Positions 7,687 to 20,843 of a stretch of 59,765 nucleotides of DNA are shown one piece after another. The notes below the pieces were generated by a model, which searched no databases, had not been told where the DNA came from, and saw only the letters and a program-made list of their open reading frames with translations. Location of the stretch: the NCBI GenBank assembly GCA_903902855.1, contig CAIUWK010000083.1:1-59765 (forward strand), in the 5' to 3' direction. The position numbers were made by a program, and so were the translations under genes. This DNA comes from an uncultured Geobacter sp. GTDB lineage: Bacteria > Desulfobacterota > Desulfuromonadia > Geobacterales > CAIOGM01. Positions within the stretch are counted from its first letter, which is position 1; each line of letters starts with the position of its first letter.

Positions 7687-8731
7687 AACGACCATGCCGA
7701 TACTCTCCAATGCACTCATCGAAGCCCGTGAAGGGGGGATCGAAGTCATTGCCACCGATCTCGACGTGGCCATGAAGAGTTTCTATCAAGCCACCACCAT
7801 ACAACCGGGTAAAATTACGGTGGCTGCAAAAAAACTGTGCGAGATCCTCAAGGAGCTTCCCGACGAAGAGGTACACTTTTCGACACGGGAAAACGACTGG
7901 GTAGACATCCGTTGCGGCAAGGCACAATTTAACCTGGTCGGACTCTCGCCGGACGAATTTCCCCTACCACGCATCAGAGAAGACAATCTCATCACCCTGC
8001 GCAGCTCCCTCATCGGAGAGATGATAGAAAAAACCTCCTATGCCATCTGCACCGATGAGACCAAATACAATCTTAACGGCGTCTTTGTTCAGGCAAGGAC
8101 GGAAGGAGATCGGAACCTCATCAAGATGGTGGCCACGGACGGACATCGCCTGGCCCTGGTATCTCGAACCATCGAAGGAGACGTGAGTCCGGAACTGGAA
8201 AAAGGGGTCATCTTTCCGAGAAAAGGGATCTACGAGCTTAAAAAAATGAGCGAAGAAGAAAACGGCGAGATGATGATCGGTTTCATGGAAAACAGCGCCG
8301 TCATCAAGAAGGGAGACACAGTGGTGGTCATGCGATTGGTGGATGGAGAATTTCCGGACTACAACCGGGTCATACCCCAGCAGAACAACCGCTCCATCAA
8401 GATCAATCGGGACGATTTCCTCCATACCCTTCGTCGCATGCAGATTCTCTCCAGTGACAAATTCAAGGGTATACGACTCAATGTAACAGAAGCGAGGATG
8501 GAGATCTCCTCCAGCAACCCGGAACTGGGAGACTCCCGAGAAGAGATGGAAGTTCTCTTTGAAGGAGAAGAGCTGGCGCTTCGATTCAATGCCCGCTATC
8601 TCATCGATGTCCTTACGGTCCTTGACGGCAACCAGGTAGAACTCGTGCTGAGAGACGAACTCTCTCCGGCCATTATCCGGAGCGATGTCGATCCGGAGTT
8701 CCTTGCCGTCATCATGCCCATGAGGGTATAA
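7616..8731 (+). CDS. dnaN: DNA polymerase III beta subunit (sliding clamp)
   Basis: The ring-shaped processivity clamp of Pol III. The 371-residue length, the MEFRIPKETFYRALQKIQGIVEKR start, and the C-terminal IMPMRV peptide-binding edge are typical; three similar clamp domains span about 1-120, 130-245 and 250-371. A strong AAAGGAGG lies 5 bases before the ATG. Its first ~70 bases are duplicated upstream in decayed form. It follows the origin and precedes recF by 84 bases, a gap that holds only purine-rich GGTGAAAGGTAAAAGG-like sequence. Confidence 0.97.
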   Translation: MEFRIPKETFYRALQKIQGIVEKRTTMPILSNALIEAREGGIEVIATDLDVAMKSFYQATTIQPGKITVAAKKLCEILKELPDEEVHFSTRENDWVDIRCGKAQFNLVGLSPDEFPLPRIREDNLITLRSSLIGEMIEKTSYAICTDETKYNLNGVFVQARTEGDRNLIKMVATDGHRLALVSRTIEGDVSPELEKGVIFPRKGIYELKKMSEEENGEMMIGFMENSAVIKKGDTVVVMRLVDGEFPDYNRVIPQQNNRSIKINRDDFLHTLRRMQILSSDKFKGIRLNVTEARMEISSSNPELGDSREEMEVLFEGEELALRFNARYLIDVLTVLDGNQVELVLRDELSPAIIRSDVDPEFLAVIMPMRV

Positions 8732-8815
8732 GCAAGAAGCAGGTTAAAGGTCCAAGGTGAAAGGTAAAAGGACAACTCTCGCGAGTCATGTCAACTCAGA
8801 TTCCGTGAGACGATC

Positions 8816-12302
<3,487 letters not shown>

Positions 12303-12327
12303 CCAAACTTACATAATCGGCATTTGT

Positions 12328-12369
12328 CGCCTGTCAGGGTACTGTTCCCTGACAGGCGCACTGATTTTT
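12328..12369 (+). terminator. Terminator after gyrB
   Basis: A perfect 12-bp stem, CGCCTGTCAGGG (12328-12339) with CCCTGACAGGCG (12347-12358), a 7-base loop, then GATTTTTA after a short gap. It isolates the dnaN-recF-gyrB unit from the peptidase gene. Confidence 0.75.
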
Positions 12370-12423
12370 ACGATTACGTGCAAAAAACCGTGAGAAATGA
12401 CAACAACACCCCAAGGGAATACT

Positions 12424-13812
12424 GTGAAAAAATTCAAGCTGTTTTCGGCTATTGCGCTCGTCACTCTACTGGGAATCGTTCTCTATTATTTTTTGGCGAT
12501 ACCTGCACCTCACGTGTCATTGACCCCTGATACCGGTTTGATCGGCGTCAGGCGAGGGTTTAGTCTGAAACTGGACGCACAGAGAGGGGTTCTGAAGAAA
12601 CTCACGGTAACCGCGGTACAGGCTGACAAAAAGGTCTCTGTTCTGGTGAAGGAGTATCCTTTCGGCAGCCATCAAGCCTCGGAGAGTTTCGACCTGGCAA
12701 AGAGCGGCTTGCAGGAAGGGGTGTTCACCCTGCAGGTCACCGCATCCACTGCCCCCCCCCGTTTCGGTGCCGATAAGAGTACCAACCTTACCGGCTCCTT
12801 CACACTGGAGAATAAACCGCCGGAAGTGGCGATCGTGAGCATTGCCCACAATATTGTCCAGGGTGGGGTGGGACTGGTCGTCTATACCGTCTCCAAGGAG
12901 GTCGAAAAGAGCGGGGTGGTATTCAATGAGAGGTTTTTCCCGGGATATCGGCAGAAGGGAAATAATTACGCCTGCCTCTTCCCCCTTCCCTTTGATCTCG
13001 ACCCCGGCAAATTCGTACCCACTCTGCTTGCGGTGGACAAGGCCGGGAATGAGCGGCTCGTGGTCATCAGCTATCACCTGATAGCCAAGAGCTTTTCCAC
13101 TGACAAGATCAATCTGAATGATACCTTCCTCGCTAAGATCGCCGCCGAGTTCAAGGACAAGTTCCCGGAAGCGAAGAGCCCCCTGGAAATATTTCTTAAG
13201 GCAAACCGGGACGAACGGCAGCAGGACCGTAAACAGCTCAACGAGTATGGGCAGAAGAGCTCTGCGGCGCCGCTGTGGTCAGGGACTTTTCTCCGGATGC
13301 CGAACAGTGCCCCTCTGGGCGGATTTGCCCAGGCTCGAACCTACCTGTACCAAGGGCAAGAGGTTGACCGGCAGACTCACCTGGGTTTCGATCTGGCGTC
13401 CCTGGCCCATGCAACCGTGCCGGCCGCCAACCGGGGTAAGGTACTCTTTGCCGGCAGTTTCGGCATCTATGGGACCTGTATTCTGCTGGATCACGGGTTG
13501 GGGTTGCAAACCATCTACGGACACCTGAGCCAGTTGAGCGTCAAGGCGGGTGATATGGTAGAGAAGGGGCAGATAATCGGGAACACCGGCGTTACAGGGA
13601 TGGCCGGTGGAGATCATCTTCACTACGAAGTGCTGGTTTCCGGGCAGTCGGTCAATCCCATCGAATGGTGGGATGCGCATTGGTTGAAAAATAACATTAC
13701 GGGCAAACTGGACACAGCCGCAGGGATCGCAGTAAAGGAAGTCGCACCTAAGGCTCGCAGTATTCGTGTGGTTAAAAGCAAGCTCAGCACGAGGAGTCAC
13801 CACAAAAGGTGA
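12424..13812 (+). CDS. Membrane-anchored M23/LytM family peptidase
   Basis: A peptidoglycan endopeptidase or its non-catalytic regulator, facing the periplasm. I prefer the GTG at 12424 (AAGGGAA 6 bases upstream), giving 462 residues beginning MKKFKLFSAIALVTLLGI, a signal-anchor; an ATG 27 bases earlier lacks a clear ribosome-binding site. Residues 30-290 are beta-rich with no family I recognise. The C-terminal LytM domain keeps the full zinc set: H319-xxx-D323 in HLGFD and H398-x-H400 in DHLHYE, so it should be active. It lies between a terminator and the DUF2235 gene. Confidence 0.9.
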   Translation: MKKFKLFSAIALVTLLGIVLYYFLAIPAPHVSLTPDTGLIGVRRGFSLKLDAQRGVLKKLTVTAVQADKKVSVLVKEYPFGSHQASESFDLAKSGLQEGVFTLQVTASTAPPRFGADKSTNLTGSFTLENKPPEVAIVSIAHNIVQGGVGLVVYTVSKEVEKSGVVFNERFFPGYRQKGNNYACLFPLPFDLDPGKFVPTLLAVDKAGNERLVVISYHLIAKSFSTDKINLNDTFLAKIAAEFKDKFPEAKSPLEIFLKANRDERQQDRKQLNEYGQKSSAAPLWSGTFLRMPNSAPLGGFAQARTYLYQGQEVDRQTHLGFDLASLAHATVPAANRGKVLFAGSFGIYGTCILLDHGLGLQTIYGHLSQLSVKAGDMVEKGQIIGNTGVTGMAGGDHLHYEVLVSGQSVNPIEWWDAHWLKNNITGKLDTAAGIAVKEVAPKARSIRVVKSKLSTRSHHKR

Positions 13813-13862
13813 ACACCATAACCAGGACCGACTCGTCACCCAGGCAATCGTTCCAGTAATTT

Positions 13863-13891
13863 TTGACATTGCCATAGTGACGGTATATAGT
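13863..13891 (+). promoter_or_regulatory. Strong candidate sigma-70 promoter ahead of the DUF2235 gene
   Basis: TTGACA (13863-13868), 17 bases, TATAGT (13886-13891): a perfect -35 and five of six -10 bases. It lies about 200 bases before the DUF2235 ATG; no convincing gene lies between, so the transcript would have a long leader. Confidence 0.5.
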
Positions 13892-14095
13892 GCCAGCTTA
13901 TTGAAACGTTTTTACCAAATTAAACTATCAAGATCCTCCTCGAAATTAAAGCGATTGGGAAAAAGAGTTCGGGAGCAACTATCGGAAACAACAAAATATC
14001 TCACTAATGAATAGGACCGGTGAACAGTGTCAATTCATGCCCGTTCAGCGGTATGGTCTCACTGAGCATAACAACTAAAGAAAAGGAGATTGTTT

Positions 14096-15208
14096 ATGCG
14101 ACGCCTCATCGTTTGTGCTGATGGAACTTGGAATAGGCCCGACCAGGAAGACCACGGTCAGTCTTCACCAACCAACGTTGTCAAGATGCAGCGTGCTGTC
14201 CGATCAGTTGCATCGGATGGGATGTCGCAGATCGTGTCTTACCACTCTGGCGTAGGCACTGGCGACGTGCTTGACAAACTGCTAGGCGGCGCGTTTGGTG
14301 AAGGATTAGATCGTAACATCCTGGAGTGCTATGAGTTCGTGGTAAACAACTTCTATTTGGGGGATGAACTTTATTTCTTCGGGTTCAGCCGCGGCGCGTA
14401 CACAGCGCGTAGCCTGGCGGGGCTGATCCGCAATTCCGGTGTCCTCCGACAGGAGTACGCGAGCATGGCAAAAGAAGCGTTTACCCTGTATCGCGACCGT
14501 GATCCGGCGAAGCACCCCAACTCGGACGCTGCGATGAAGTTCCGCGAAAGTTTCTCCTACGATGTAGATATAAAGTGCATTGGCGTCTGGGACACGGTGG
14601 GCGCTCTCGGTATTCCCATCGGAATAATCGAGAAGTTCTCGGCACACAAGTACGCATTCCACGACGTGGCGCTGAGCAGTCACGTAAAAATCGCATTGCA
14701 CGCCCTTGCAATTGATGAACGCCGCAAGCCTTTCGTGCCGACGCTCTGGGAGCAATCCAAGGAAGACGCGGATCAGAACAGGAACTGGCTTGAGCAAGCG
14801 TGGTTTGCCGGCGTTCATTCGAACATCGGTGGAGGTTACGCAGACGCAGGTTTATCGGACATCGCGTTCCTTTGGATGGTGGATCGTGTGAAGAGCATGT
14901 GCAAACTAGAATTCAACGATGACTACGTCAAACAGATCGCCCGTCCGTTGCCCCTCGGCCGTCTGCAAGACTCAATGACGGAGGGATACAAGTTGCTCGG
15001 CGAGTTTGAACGGCAGATTGATGAGGCGCGAGAGGCGAACGCCGCTCGCGGGGTTCACACGTGGGAGTACGTACACGAGGACGTGAAACCGCGCATGCAG
15101 GACACAAATTACATAGCGCCAAACCTCAGAAAATATGCCAACCGCACAAATCCCCTACCCGAGTTCGCCAGGGCGCGCGCCGCAGGAGAGGCGGTGCGCG
15201 AAGGCTAA
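14096..15208 (+). CDS. DUF2235 alpha/beta hydrolase (Tle1-like phospholipase fold), orphan
   Basis: A 370-residue protein of the DUF2235 family, whose best-studied members are type VI secretion phospholipase effectors (Tle1). It opens with the family's RRLIVCADGTWN strand and has nucleophile elbow GFSRGAY (S98), a candidate acid in GVWDTVGA (D166) and a candidate His in AGVHSNIGGGY (H241). The ATG at 14096 is chosen because AAGGAG lies 8 bases upstream; a TTG two codons earlier is in frame. No signal peptide, immunity gene or secretion gene is visible nearby. It separates gyrB from gyrA, has its own promoter and more mixed codon use than gyrA, suggesting a horizontally acquired gene. Substrate unknown. 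Confidence 0.85.
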   Translation: MRRLIVCADGTWNRPDQEDHGQSSPTNVVKMQRAVRSVASDGMSQIVSYHSGVGTGDVLDKLLGGAFGEGLDRNILECYEFVVNNFYLGDELYFFGFSRGAYTARSLAGLIRNSGVLRQEYASMAKEAFTLYRDRDPAKHPNSDAAMKFRESFSYDVDIKCIGVWDTVGALGIPIGIIEKFSAHKYAFHDVALSSHVKIALHALAIDERRKPFVPTLWEQSKEDADQNRNWLEQAWFAGVHSNIGGGYADAGLSDIAFLWMVDRVKSMCKLEFNDDYVKQIARPLPLGRLQDSMTEGYKLLGEFERQIDEAREANAARGVHTWEYVHEDVKPRMQDTNYIAPNLRKYANRTNPLPEFARARAAGEAVREG

Positions 15209-15659
15209 GAATCTTTCAAAATTGCTGCCGAACGAGTGGATCAACCTGACCGCCGAGTCGTTATGGGAAGTTGTAAAAATAAGGGACGATAGAAATAGGG
15301 AACGGTGGTGATGAGTTGACGTCGAATATCGATTAGTCAACAAGTCACCACCGTCTGCCGCCGTCCCATCTGCCGCCCACGTCCACCCTGCCCGCCCCCT
15401 GCCTGCAAATTCATGATTGAAAGTTGAAATTATAAAAAGCATCTGTTCGGGGATGACCCTCCATTTCTCCAGCTCCTTCCCCCAGCGGGGAAAGTTGGGA
15501 GGGGTAGAGATAACGGTGACGAGGCGCAACCCCTGCGAGAGTGAAAATTGTTTTTATTGCCGGCGTGAGTATGGTATATTCACACGCTTGTTTTGCATGG
15601 ACTCCTTCAGTCCGTAACCGGCATCCGCTTAACTCAACACCATCCAGACAGGGGTTTGA
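15209..15659. other. Intergenic region between the DUF2235 gene and gyrA
   Basis: No coding potential was seen in these 451 bases. It contains a long imperfect palindrome (15302-15354), a hairpin of the CTTCCCCCAGCGGGGAAAG type (about 15478-15496) and, near 15576-15581, TATATT with a poor -35 that may serve gyrA. The right third carries the gyrA leader. Confidence 0.6.
15302..15354. repeat. Long interrupted palindrome
   Basis: ACGGTGGTGA, four bases, TTGAC, 15 bases, GTCAA, four bases, TCACCACCGT. The two arm segments on each side pair perfectly and the four-base spacers sit opposite each other as an internal loop. There is no T-tract, so it is not an obvious terminator. Confidence 0.65.
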
Positions 15660-18233
15660 ATGCTGAACCAGACGAACAAGATATCGGTAAACATCGAAGA
15701 TGAGATGAAACGGTCCTATATGGACTACGCCATGTCGGTCATCATCGGCCGGGCACTCCCCGATGTCCGTGACGGCTTCAAACCGGTGCACCGGCGCTGC
15801 CTGTACGCCATGTACGACATGGGGAATGACTGGAACAAACCGTACAAGAAGTCGGCCCGTGTTGTCGGCGACGTTATCGGTAAGTACCATCCCCATGGCG
15901 ACTCGGCGGTGTACGATACCATCGTCAGGATGGCCCAGGATTTCTCCCTCCGTTATCCCATGGTGGACGGCCAGGGAAACTTCGGTTCCGTGGACGGAGA
16001 TTCGCCGGCGGCCATGCGGTATACGGAAATCAGGATGTCTCAGGTCGCCCATGAGATGCTGGTTGACTTGGAGAAGGAAACCGTGGACATGGGGCCCAAC
16101 TATGACGACTCCCTCCAGGAGCCGCTGGTCCTCCCCGCCAAGATTCCAAATCTTCTGGTAAACGGCTCCTCGGGTATCGCCGTGGGGATGGCCACCAATA
16201 TCCCCCCCCATAACCTGACAGAGGTCATCGACGGGATCATCGCCTGTATCCGGAATCCGACCATTACCTTCGAGGAGCTGCTGGAACTGATCCCCGGTCC
16301 CGATTTTCCCACCGCCGGTTTCATCTATGGCCGGGAAGGGATCATTTCCGCCTACCGCACCGGTCGAGGCATCATCCAGATGCGGGCCCGGGCACGGGTG
16401 GAGAAGCAAAAAAAATCCGAGCGCGAGTCCATCATCGTCACCGAGATCCCCTACCAGGTGAACAAGGCCAGGCTCATCGAGAAGATCGCCGAGTTGGTGC
16501 GGGAGAAGAAGATCGAAGGGATCTCCGACCTGCGGGACGAATCCGACCGGGACGGGATGCGCATCGTCATCGAGCTGAAACGGGACGAAAATCCCCAGGT
16601 CATGCTGAACCAGCTCTACAAGCATACCCAGATGCAGTGCTCCTTCGGCATCATCATGCTGGCCATCGTGAACAACCGTCCCAAGGTGCTGACGCTGCGG
16701 GAGATCATCCGGCACTTCATCGATCATCGTCGGGAGATCATCACCCGACGGACCATCTTCGAGCTGAAAAAGGCCGAAGCCCGCGCCCATGTGCTGGAAG
16801 GGCTCAAGATCGCCCTGGACTGGCTGGATGCGGTCATCGAGCTGATCCGCTCCTCCCGGAACCCGGCGGAGGCCAAGCTGGGGCTCATGGAGGGGAAATT
16901 TGCCGATCCCGAATTCCTCACCCGGCTGGAGCTGCCGCGGCCGGACGGCTATGAAGACGCGGTCCACCTTTCCGACATCCAGGCTCAGGCGATCCTTGAC
17001 ATGCGGCTCCATCGGCTCACCGGCCTGGAGCGGGACAAGATCATGGACGAATATAACGAGGTGCTCCGGATCATCGCCCGCCTCAAGGAGATCCTCGGCT
17101 CCGAGCTGGAGGTCCTCGATATCATCGTGACGGAACTGGGGGAGATCAGGGATAAATTCGGCGATGCACGCCGCACCGAGATCATCGCCCAGACCGCCGA
17201 GATCACCCTGGAAGACACCATCGTCGAGGAAGACATGGTGGTGAATATTACCCACACCGGTTACATCAAGCGGAGCGCCGTCTCCCTCTACCGGGCCCAG
17301 CGCCGCGGGGGGAAAGGGAAGACCGGGATCAAGACCAGGGACGAGGACTTCGTGGTCCACCTGTTCATCGCTTCCACCAAGGATTACATGCTCTTCTTCA
17401 CCGACGCCGGGAAGGTCTACTGGCTCAAGGTGTACGAACTCCCCGAGGGGGGACGGGCTACCCGTGGGAAGGCCATCGTCAATCTCCTCAACCTCTCCCC
17501 CCACGAGAAGATCTCCGCCATTCTCCCGGTGCGGGAGTTCTCCGAGGACAAGTACATCATGATGGCCACCAGGCTGGGAGTGGTGAAAAAGACCAACCTC
17601 AAGGAGTACTCCAACGTCCGGGTCGGCGGGATTATGGCGGTGAACCTGGACGAAGGGGACAAGCTCATCGCGGTCTCCCTCACCGACGGAAAACAGGATG
17701 TGCTTCTGGCCTCCAAGAACGGCAAGTCCATCCGTTTCCGTGAAGAAGAGGCCCGCCCCATGGGGAGGGTCACCCGCGGAGTCCGGGGGATGAGCCTGGA
17801 GGGGGATGACGTGGTCATCGGCATGGAGATCGTCAACGAGATGACCGGCTCCACCCTCTTCACCGTCACCGAAAACGGTTTCGGCAAGCGGACCGAACTC
17901 ACCGAGTACCGGCTTCAGTCCCGTGGCGGCAAGGGGGTCATCACCATCAAGACCACCGACCGGAACGGCTGCGTGGTGGATATCAAGCAGGTCACCGACG
18001 AGAACGACCTGATGCTCATCAGCGACCAGGGGAAAATAATCCGGATCTCCGTGGCCCAGTTCCTGGTTATCGGCCGCAACACCCAGGGGGTGCGGCTCAT
18101 GGTCACCGAAGAGGGTGAGCGGCTGGTAGCGGTGGCCAAGCTGGCAGAGAAGGATGAGACGGAAGATGCCGAGGAGGCGGACGAGGAGATCGATGAATTG
18201 ATCGCCGATGCCGATATTTCTGAAGAAGAGTAG
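15660..18233 (+). CDS. gyrA: DNA gyrase subunit A
   Basis: The DNA-breaking and -wrapping subunit of gyrase, 857 residues. Catalytic Tyr is Y121 in AAMRYTE. The quinolone-resistance region [11 protein letters not shown] carries S82 and D86, the equivalents of E. coli S83 and D87, so it looks wild type. Beta-pinwheel repeats fill residues about 510-830, including the GyrA-box-like [10 protein letters not shown]. The tail is acidic (DEADEE...SEEE). It starts a tightly packed series: HEAT gene, gpsA, kinases, exporter. Confidence 0.97.
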   Translation: MLNQTNKISVNIEDEMKRSYMDYAMSVIIGRALPDVRDGFKPVHRRCLYAMYDMGNDWNKPYKKSARVVGDVIGKYHPHGDSAVYDTIVRMAQDFSLRYPMVDGQGNFGSVDGDSPAAMRYTEIRMSQVAHEMLVDLEKETVDMGPNYDDSLQEPLVLPAKIPNLLVNGSSGIAVGMATNIPPHNLTEVIDGIIACIRNPTITFEELLELIPGPDFPTAGFIYGREGIISAYRTGRGIIQMRARARVEKQKKSERESIIVTEIPYQVNKARLIEKIAELVREKKIEGISDLRDESDRDGMRIVIELKRDENPQVMLNQLYKHTQMQCSFGIIMLAIVNNRPKVLTLREIIRHFIDHRREIITRRTIFELKKAEARAHVLEGLKIALDWLDAVIELIRSSRNPAEAKLGLMEGKFADPEFLTRLELPRPDGYEDAVHLSDIQAQAILDMRLHRLTGLERDKIMDEYNEVLRIIARLKEILGSELEVLDIIVTELGEIRDKFGDARRTEIIAQTAEITLEDTIVEEDMVVNITHTGYIKRSAVSLYRAQRRGGKGKTGIKTRDEDFVVHLFIASTKDYMLFFTDAGKVYWLKVYELPEGGRATRGKAIVNLLNLSPHEKISAILPVREFSEDKYIMMATRLGVVKKTNLKEYSNVRVGGIMAVNLDEGDKLIAVSLTDGKQDVLLASKNGKSIRFREEEARPMGRVTRGVRGMSLEGDDVVIGMEIVNEMTGSTLFTVTENGFGKRTELTEYRLQSRGGKGVITIKTTDRNGCVVDIKQVTDENDLMLISDQGKIIRISVAQFLVIGRNTQGVRLMVTEEGERLVAVAKLAEKDETEDAEEADEEIDELIADADISEEE

Positions 18234-18239
18234 ATAATC

Positions 18240-19817
18240 ATGCCCAATCTCAAGATAGACCGTACCCTCCAAGAGCGGCAGAGCATCCTGAATCTGCTGG
18301 AAAAGCTCAACCGTGACTCCATCACCGTGGGTGAGATGGAGGATATCGGCATGAAGCTCCAGAAGGAGGGGCGACGGGCGCTTCCTCCTCTGGTTCGTAA
18401 ACTTTGGCGTGAAAAAAACGGTGACCTCATCTCCCGGTACGCCTATCTCCTGGACTTCTTTGAGGATGAAATCTGGCTTGACCAGCTTGTCAGGATCACC
18501 CTGACCCGTAACGATCTGGAGACCGATGCCAAGTCGGCCTTGCTGGCGGCCCTGGAGAATTACGGCATAGACGTGACAGCCCCCCCCTTCAGCCGGATAC
18601 TCCATGAGGTGGGGGGGCCGCTGAAGCTGACCTTGCCGCGGGTCCTGAACAAGGGGGAACAGGGGTACATCCTCTTCATGGATGATTTCTGCGGCTACCC
18701 CGTGGAGGTCCAGTGTTCCATCATACGGGAGCTCCCCGAGGTGGATGATCCCCGGATTTTCACGCTCTACGGCATGCTGCTCGGCTTTGATAATCCGACT
18801 CTGGTCCGGGAGACCCTGACCACCCTGGGTCGGACCCGCGACCAGCGTTCCGTCCCCCTGCTCCGCCGGTTTATCGGTAAAGAAGATCCGGAGCTGGGCC
18901 CTCTGGCACAACGGAGCCTCAAGAGACTCGGTTTTCTCGGCTTCGACGTGACCGCCGACTCCCTTGATCCCTACCACGACTCCTTTCACGCCGCTTTCGT
19001 GACCCCCTTTGACGGTACGGGAAACCGCTCCCTCTGGATCTGCCGGGAACGTCGGGACGAGCCGCTCTTCGATCTTCTCTTCCTCCAACTGCACGAAGGG
19101 GAGGGAATCCTGGATGCCATCAGCTACGGTGGACTGGGGGTAACCGAATATGAGGCGCTGCTCCAGGAGATCGGCGAAGAGGAGCGACTCCTCCCGGTGG
19201 CCCCCGCCTATGCGCTCCAGCTCATCGCGGACGCCCTCTACCTGAGCCGGGAGCAGGAGCTGGATCTCCCGCCGGAATATTTCGTCCGGAGCGCCATGTT
19301 CGGCGATCGGCTGCTCCTCCCGCTGCTCCGGATTCCGAATTTTGATCGGTACGATCTGGAGCGGATCACCGCCACCCCCCGACGTCTCACCGAGAGTGCT
19401 CAACTGCTGGATGACCCGTTTTTCTGTGACTGGTTCCTGGCCACACCCGCGGTCTACGACCTTGCCGATGAATGGGGGCCGGTGATGGCAGCGGCGGACA
19501 GGCATGAGCGGGAGCATGCGGTGTTGGCCAAGGGGCTCATCGAACGGTTCTGCCGGGAGCTCATTGCCCCGGACCTGGACCGGATTACCCGGCGGCTCTT
19601 CCTCACCGCCGATCTGATGCAGGAGAGCGGTGAAGAGAAGGAGCAGGTGGAGCGAACCCTGGCGGTGGCGCTGAGTATCTCCGGTTCCCGACTTCCCCCC
19701 CATGCCCATCCGTTTCTCCGCCGGTTGGCACTGGAGAGTCTGGAAGCGGCACGGGAAGCCCTGGCCGAGGGGTACGATCTCCGTACCGATCCGAACCTTG
19801 ATGATTTTGATGAGTAA
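18240..19817 (+). CDS. HEAT-repeat-like protein of unknown function
   Basis: A 525-residue soluble protein beginning 6 bases after gyrA. The first ~270 residues are helical pairs with the HEAT pattern, for example LVRETLTTLGRTRDQRSVPLLRRFI (wording of the repeat near residues 185-215). The remainder is a mixed acidic, Leu-rich segment ending NLDDFDE. No catalytic motif or signal peptide is visible. The position between gyrA and gpsA suggests a housekeeping scaffold role, but no function can be assigned. Confidence 0.75.
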   Translation: MPNLKIDRTLQERQSILNLLEKLNRDSITVGEMEDIGMKLQKEGRRALPPLVRKLWREKNGDLISRYAYLLDFFEDEIWLDQLVRITLTRNDLETDAKSALLAALENYGIDVTAPPFSRILHEVGGPLKLTLPRVLNKGEQGYILFMDDFCGYPVEVQCSIIRELPEVDDPRIFTLYGMLLGFDNPTLVRETLTTLGRTRDQRSVPLLRRFIGKEDPELGPLAQRSLKRLGFLGFDVTADSLDPYHDSFHAAFVTPFDGTGNRSLWICRERRDEPLFDLLFLQLHEGEGILDAISYGGLGVTEYEALLQEIGEEERLLPVAPAYALQLIADALYLSREQELDLPPEYFVRSAMFGDRLLLPLLRIPNFDRYDLERITATPRRLTESAQLLDDPFFCDWFLATPAVYDLADEWGPVMAAADRHEREHAVLAKGLIERFCRELIAPDLDRITRRLFLTADLMQESGEEKEQVERTLAVALSISGSRLPPHAHPFLRRLALESLEAAREALAEGYDLRTDPNLDDFDE

Positions 19818-19828
19818 AGGGAGCTGTC

Positions 19829-20836
19829 ATGAGTGAGCGAATCGGAGTCATCGGAGCCGGGAGCTGGGGAACGACCCTTGCCGATCTCCTGGCCCGCAAG
19901 GGGCATGAGGTCACCCTCTGGGGCTTTGAGCCGGATCTGGTGGACGAACTGCGCGCCACCGGGGTCAATTCCCGCTTTCTTCCCGATATCCCCCTCTCAC
20001 CGCGCCTGAAGTACTCCAATTCTCTCCCCCAGGCGGCGGCGGATGCCGGGCTGCTCCTCTTCGTCTCCCCCACCCAGGTCATGCGTTCGGTGCTTCAGCA
20101 GCTCCTCCCCCACCTCCCCACCGGTATTCCGCTGGTCAGCGCGTCCAAGGGGATCGAACTGGAGACCCTCCTTACCATGTCACAACTCTTCCGGGAACTC
20201 CTCCCCCCTGCCCGGCACCGGGAGATTGCGGTCCTCTCCGGACCGAGCTTTGCCCGTGAGGTGGCCCGGCAGATCCCCACGGCGGTGACGGTGGCCGCCA
20301 CGGATGACGCCGTGGCCCGGCAGGTACAGAGGGCCTTTACCACGGACTGTTTCCGGGTCTATACCAATGGCGATCTGGTGGGGGTGGAATTGGGGGGGGC
20401 TATCAAGAACGTCATCGCCCTTGCCGCGGGTATCTCCGATGGTCTCGGCTTCGGTCACAACACCCGGGCGGCCCTCATTACCCGGGGGCTGGCGGAAATG
20501 AGCCGCCTGGGACGGGCTCTGGGGGCCGATCCCGCCACCTTTGCCGGTCTGGCCGGGATGGGGGATCTGGTTCTTACCTGTACCGGTGATCTCTCACGGA
20601 ACCGGAGCGTGGGACTCAGGATCGGGCAGGGTGAGAGCCTGAGCGCCATCCTGACCTCCATGACCATGGTGGCGGAGGGGGTCAAGACCGCCCAGTCAGC
20701 CTGGATGCTGGCGCAACGCCATGGGGTGGAGATGCCCATCATCGAACAGGTCTACCGGATCATACATGAGGGAAAATCGGCAAGACAGGCGGTCATTGAA
20801 CTGATGACGAGAAATCCCAAGGCTGAGGGGGTGTGA
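19829..20836 (+). CDS. gpsA: NAD(P)H-dependent glycerol-3-phosphate dehydrogenase
   Basis: Reduces dihydroxyacetone phosphate to sn-glycerol-3-phosphate, the backbone for phospholipids. The 335-residue cytosolic enzyme has the N-terminal dinucleotide motif GAGSWGTTLA (7-16), the VSASKGIE loop, SGPSFA, and the catalytic GGAIKNVIA Lys segment. AGGGAGC lies upstream of the ATG. It sits 11 bases after the HEAT gene. Confidence 0.96.
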   Translation: MSERIGVIGAGSWGTTLADLLARKGHEVTLWGFEPDLVDELRATGVNSRFLPDIPLSPRLKYSNSLPQAAADAGLLLFVSPTQVMRSVLQQLLPHLPTGIPLVSASKGIELETLLTMSQLFRELLPPARHREIAVLSGPSFAREVARQIPTAVTVAATDDAVARQVQRAFTTDCFRVYTNGDLVGVELGGAIKNVIALAAGISDGLGFGHNTRAALITRGLAEMSRLGRALGADPATFAGLAGMGDLVLTCTGDLSRNRSVGLRIGQGESLSAILTSMTMVAEGVKTAQSAWMLAQRHGVEMPIIEQVYRIIHEGKSARQAVIELMTRNPKAEGV

Positions 20837-20843
20837 GATCGGA

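Noticed and set aside
13766..14014. An 82-codon plus-strand frame after the M23 gene
   Set aside because: It starts inside the M23 gene, crosses the strong candidate promoter at 13863 and has no ribosome-binding site or recognisable domain.
14020..15270. Integron-type attC sites around the DUF2235 gene
   Set aside because: CATAACAA before and GAACGAG...TCGTTATG after resemble cassette ends, but neither satisfies the RYYYAAC/GTTRRRY pairing and no integrase or second cassette is present.
15411..19709. A 1432-codon open frame on the minus strand opposite gyrA and the HEAT gene
   Set aside because: It mirrors the codon structure of gyrA and is rich in His/Pro/Gly/Leu with no domain; such frames arise from GC-rich third positions of the opposite gene.
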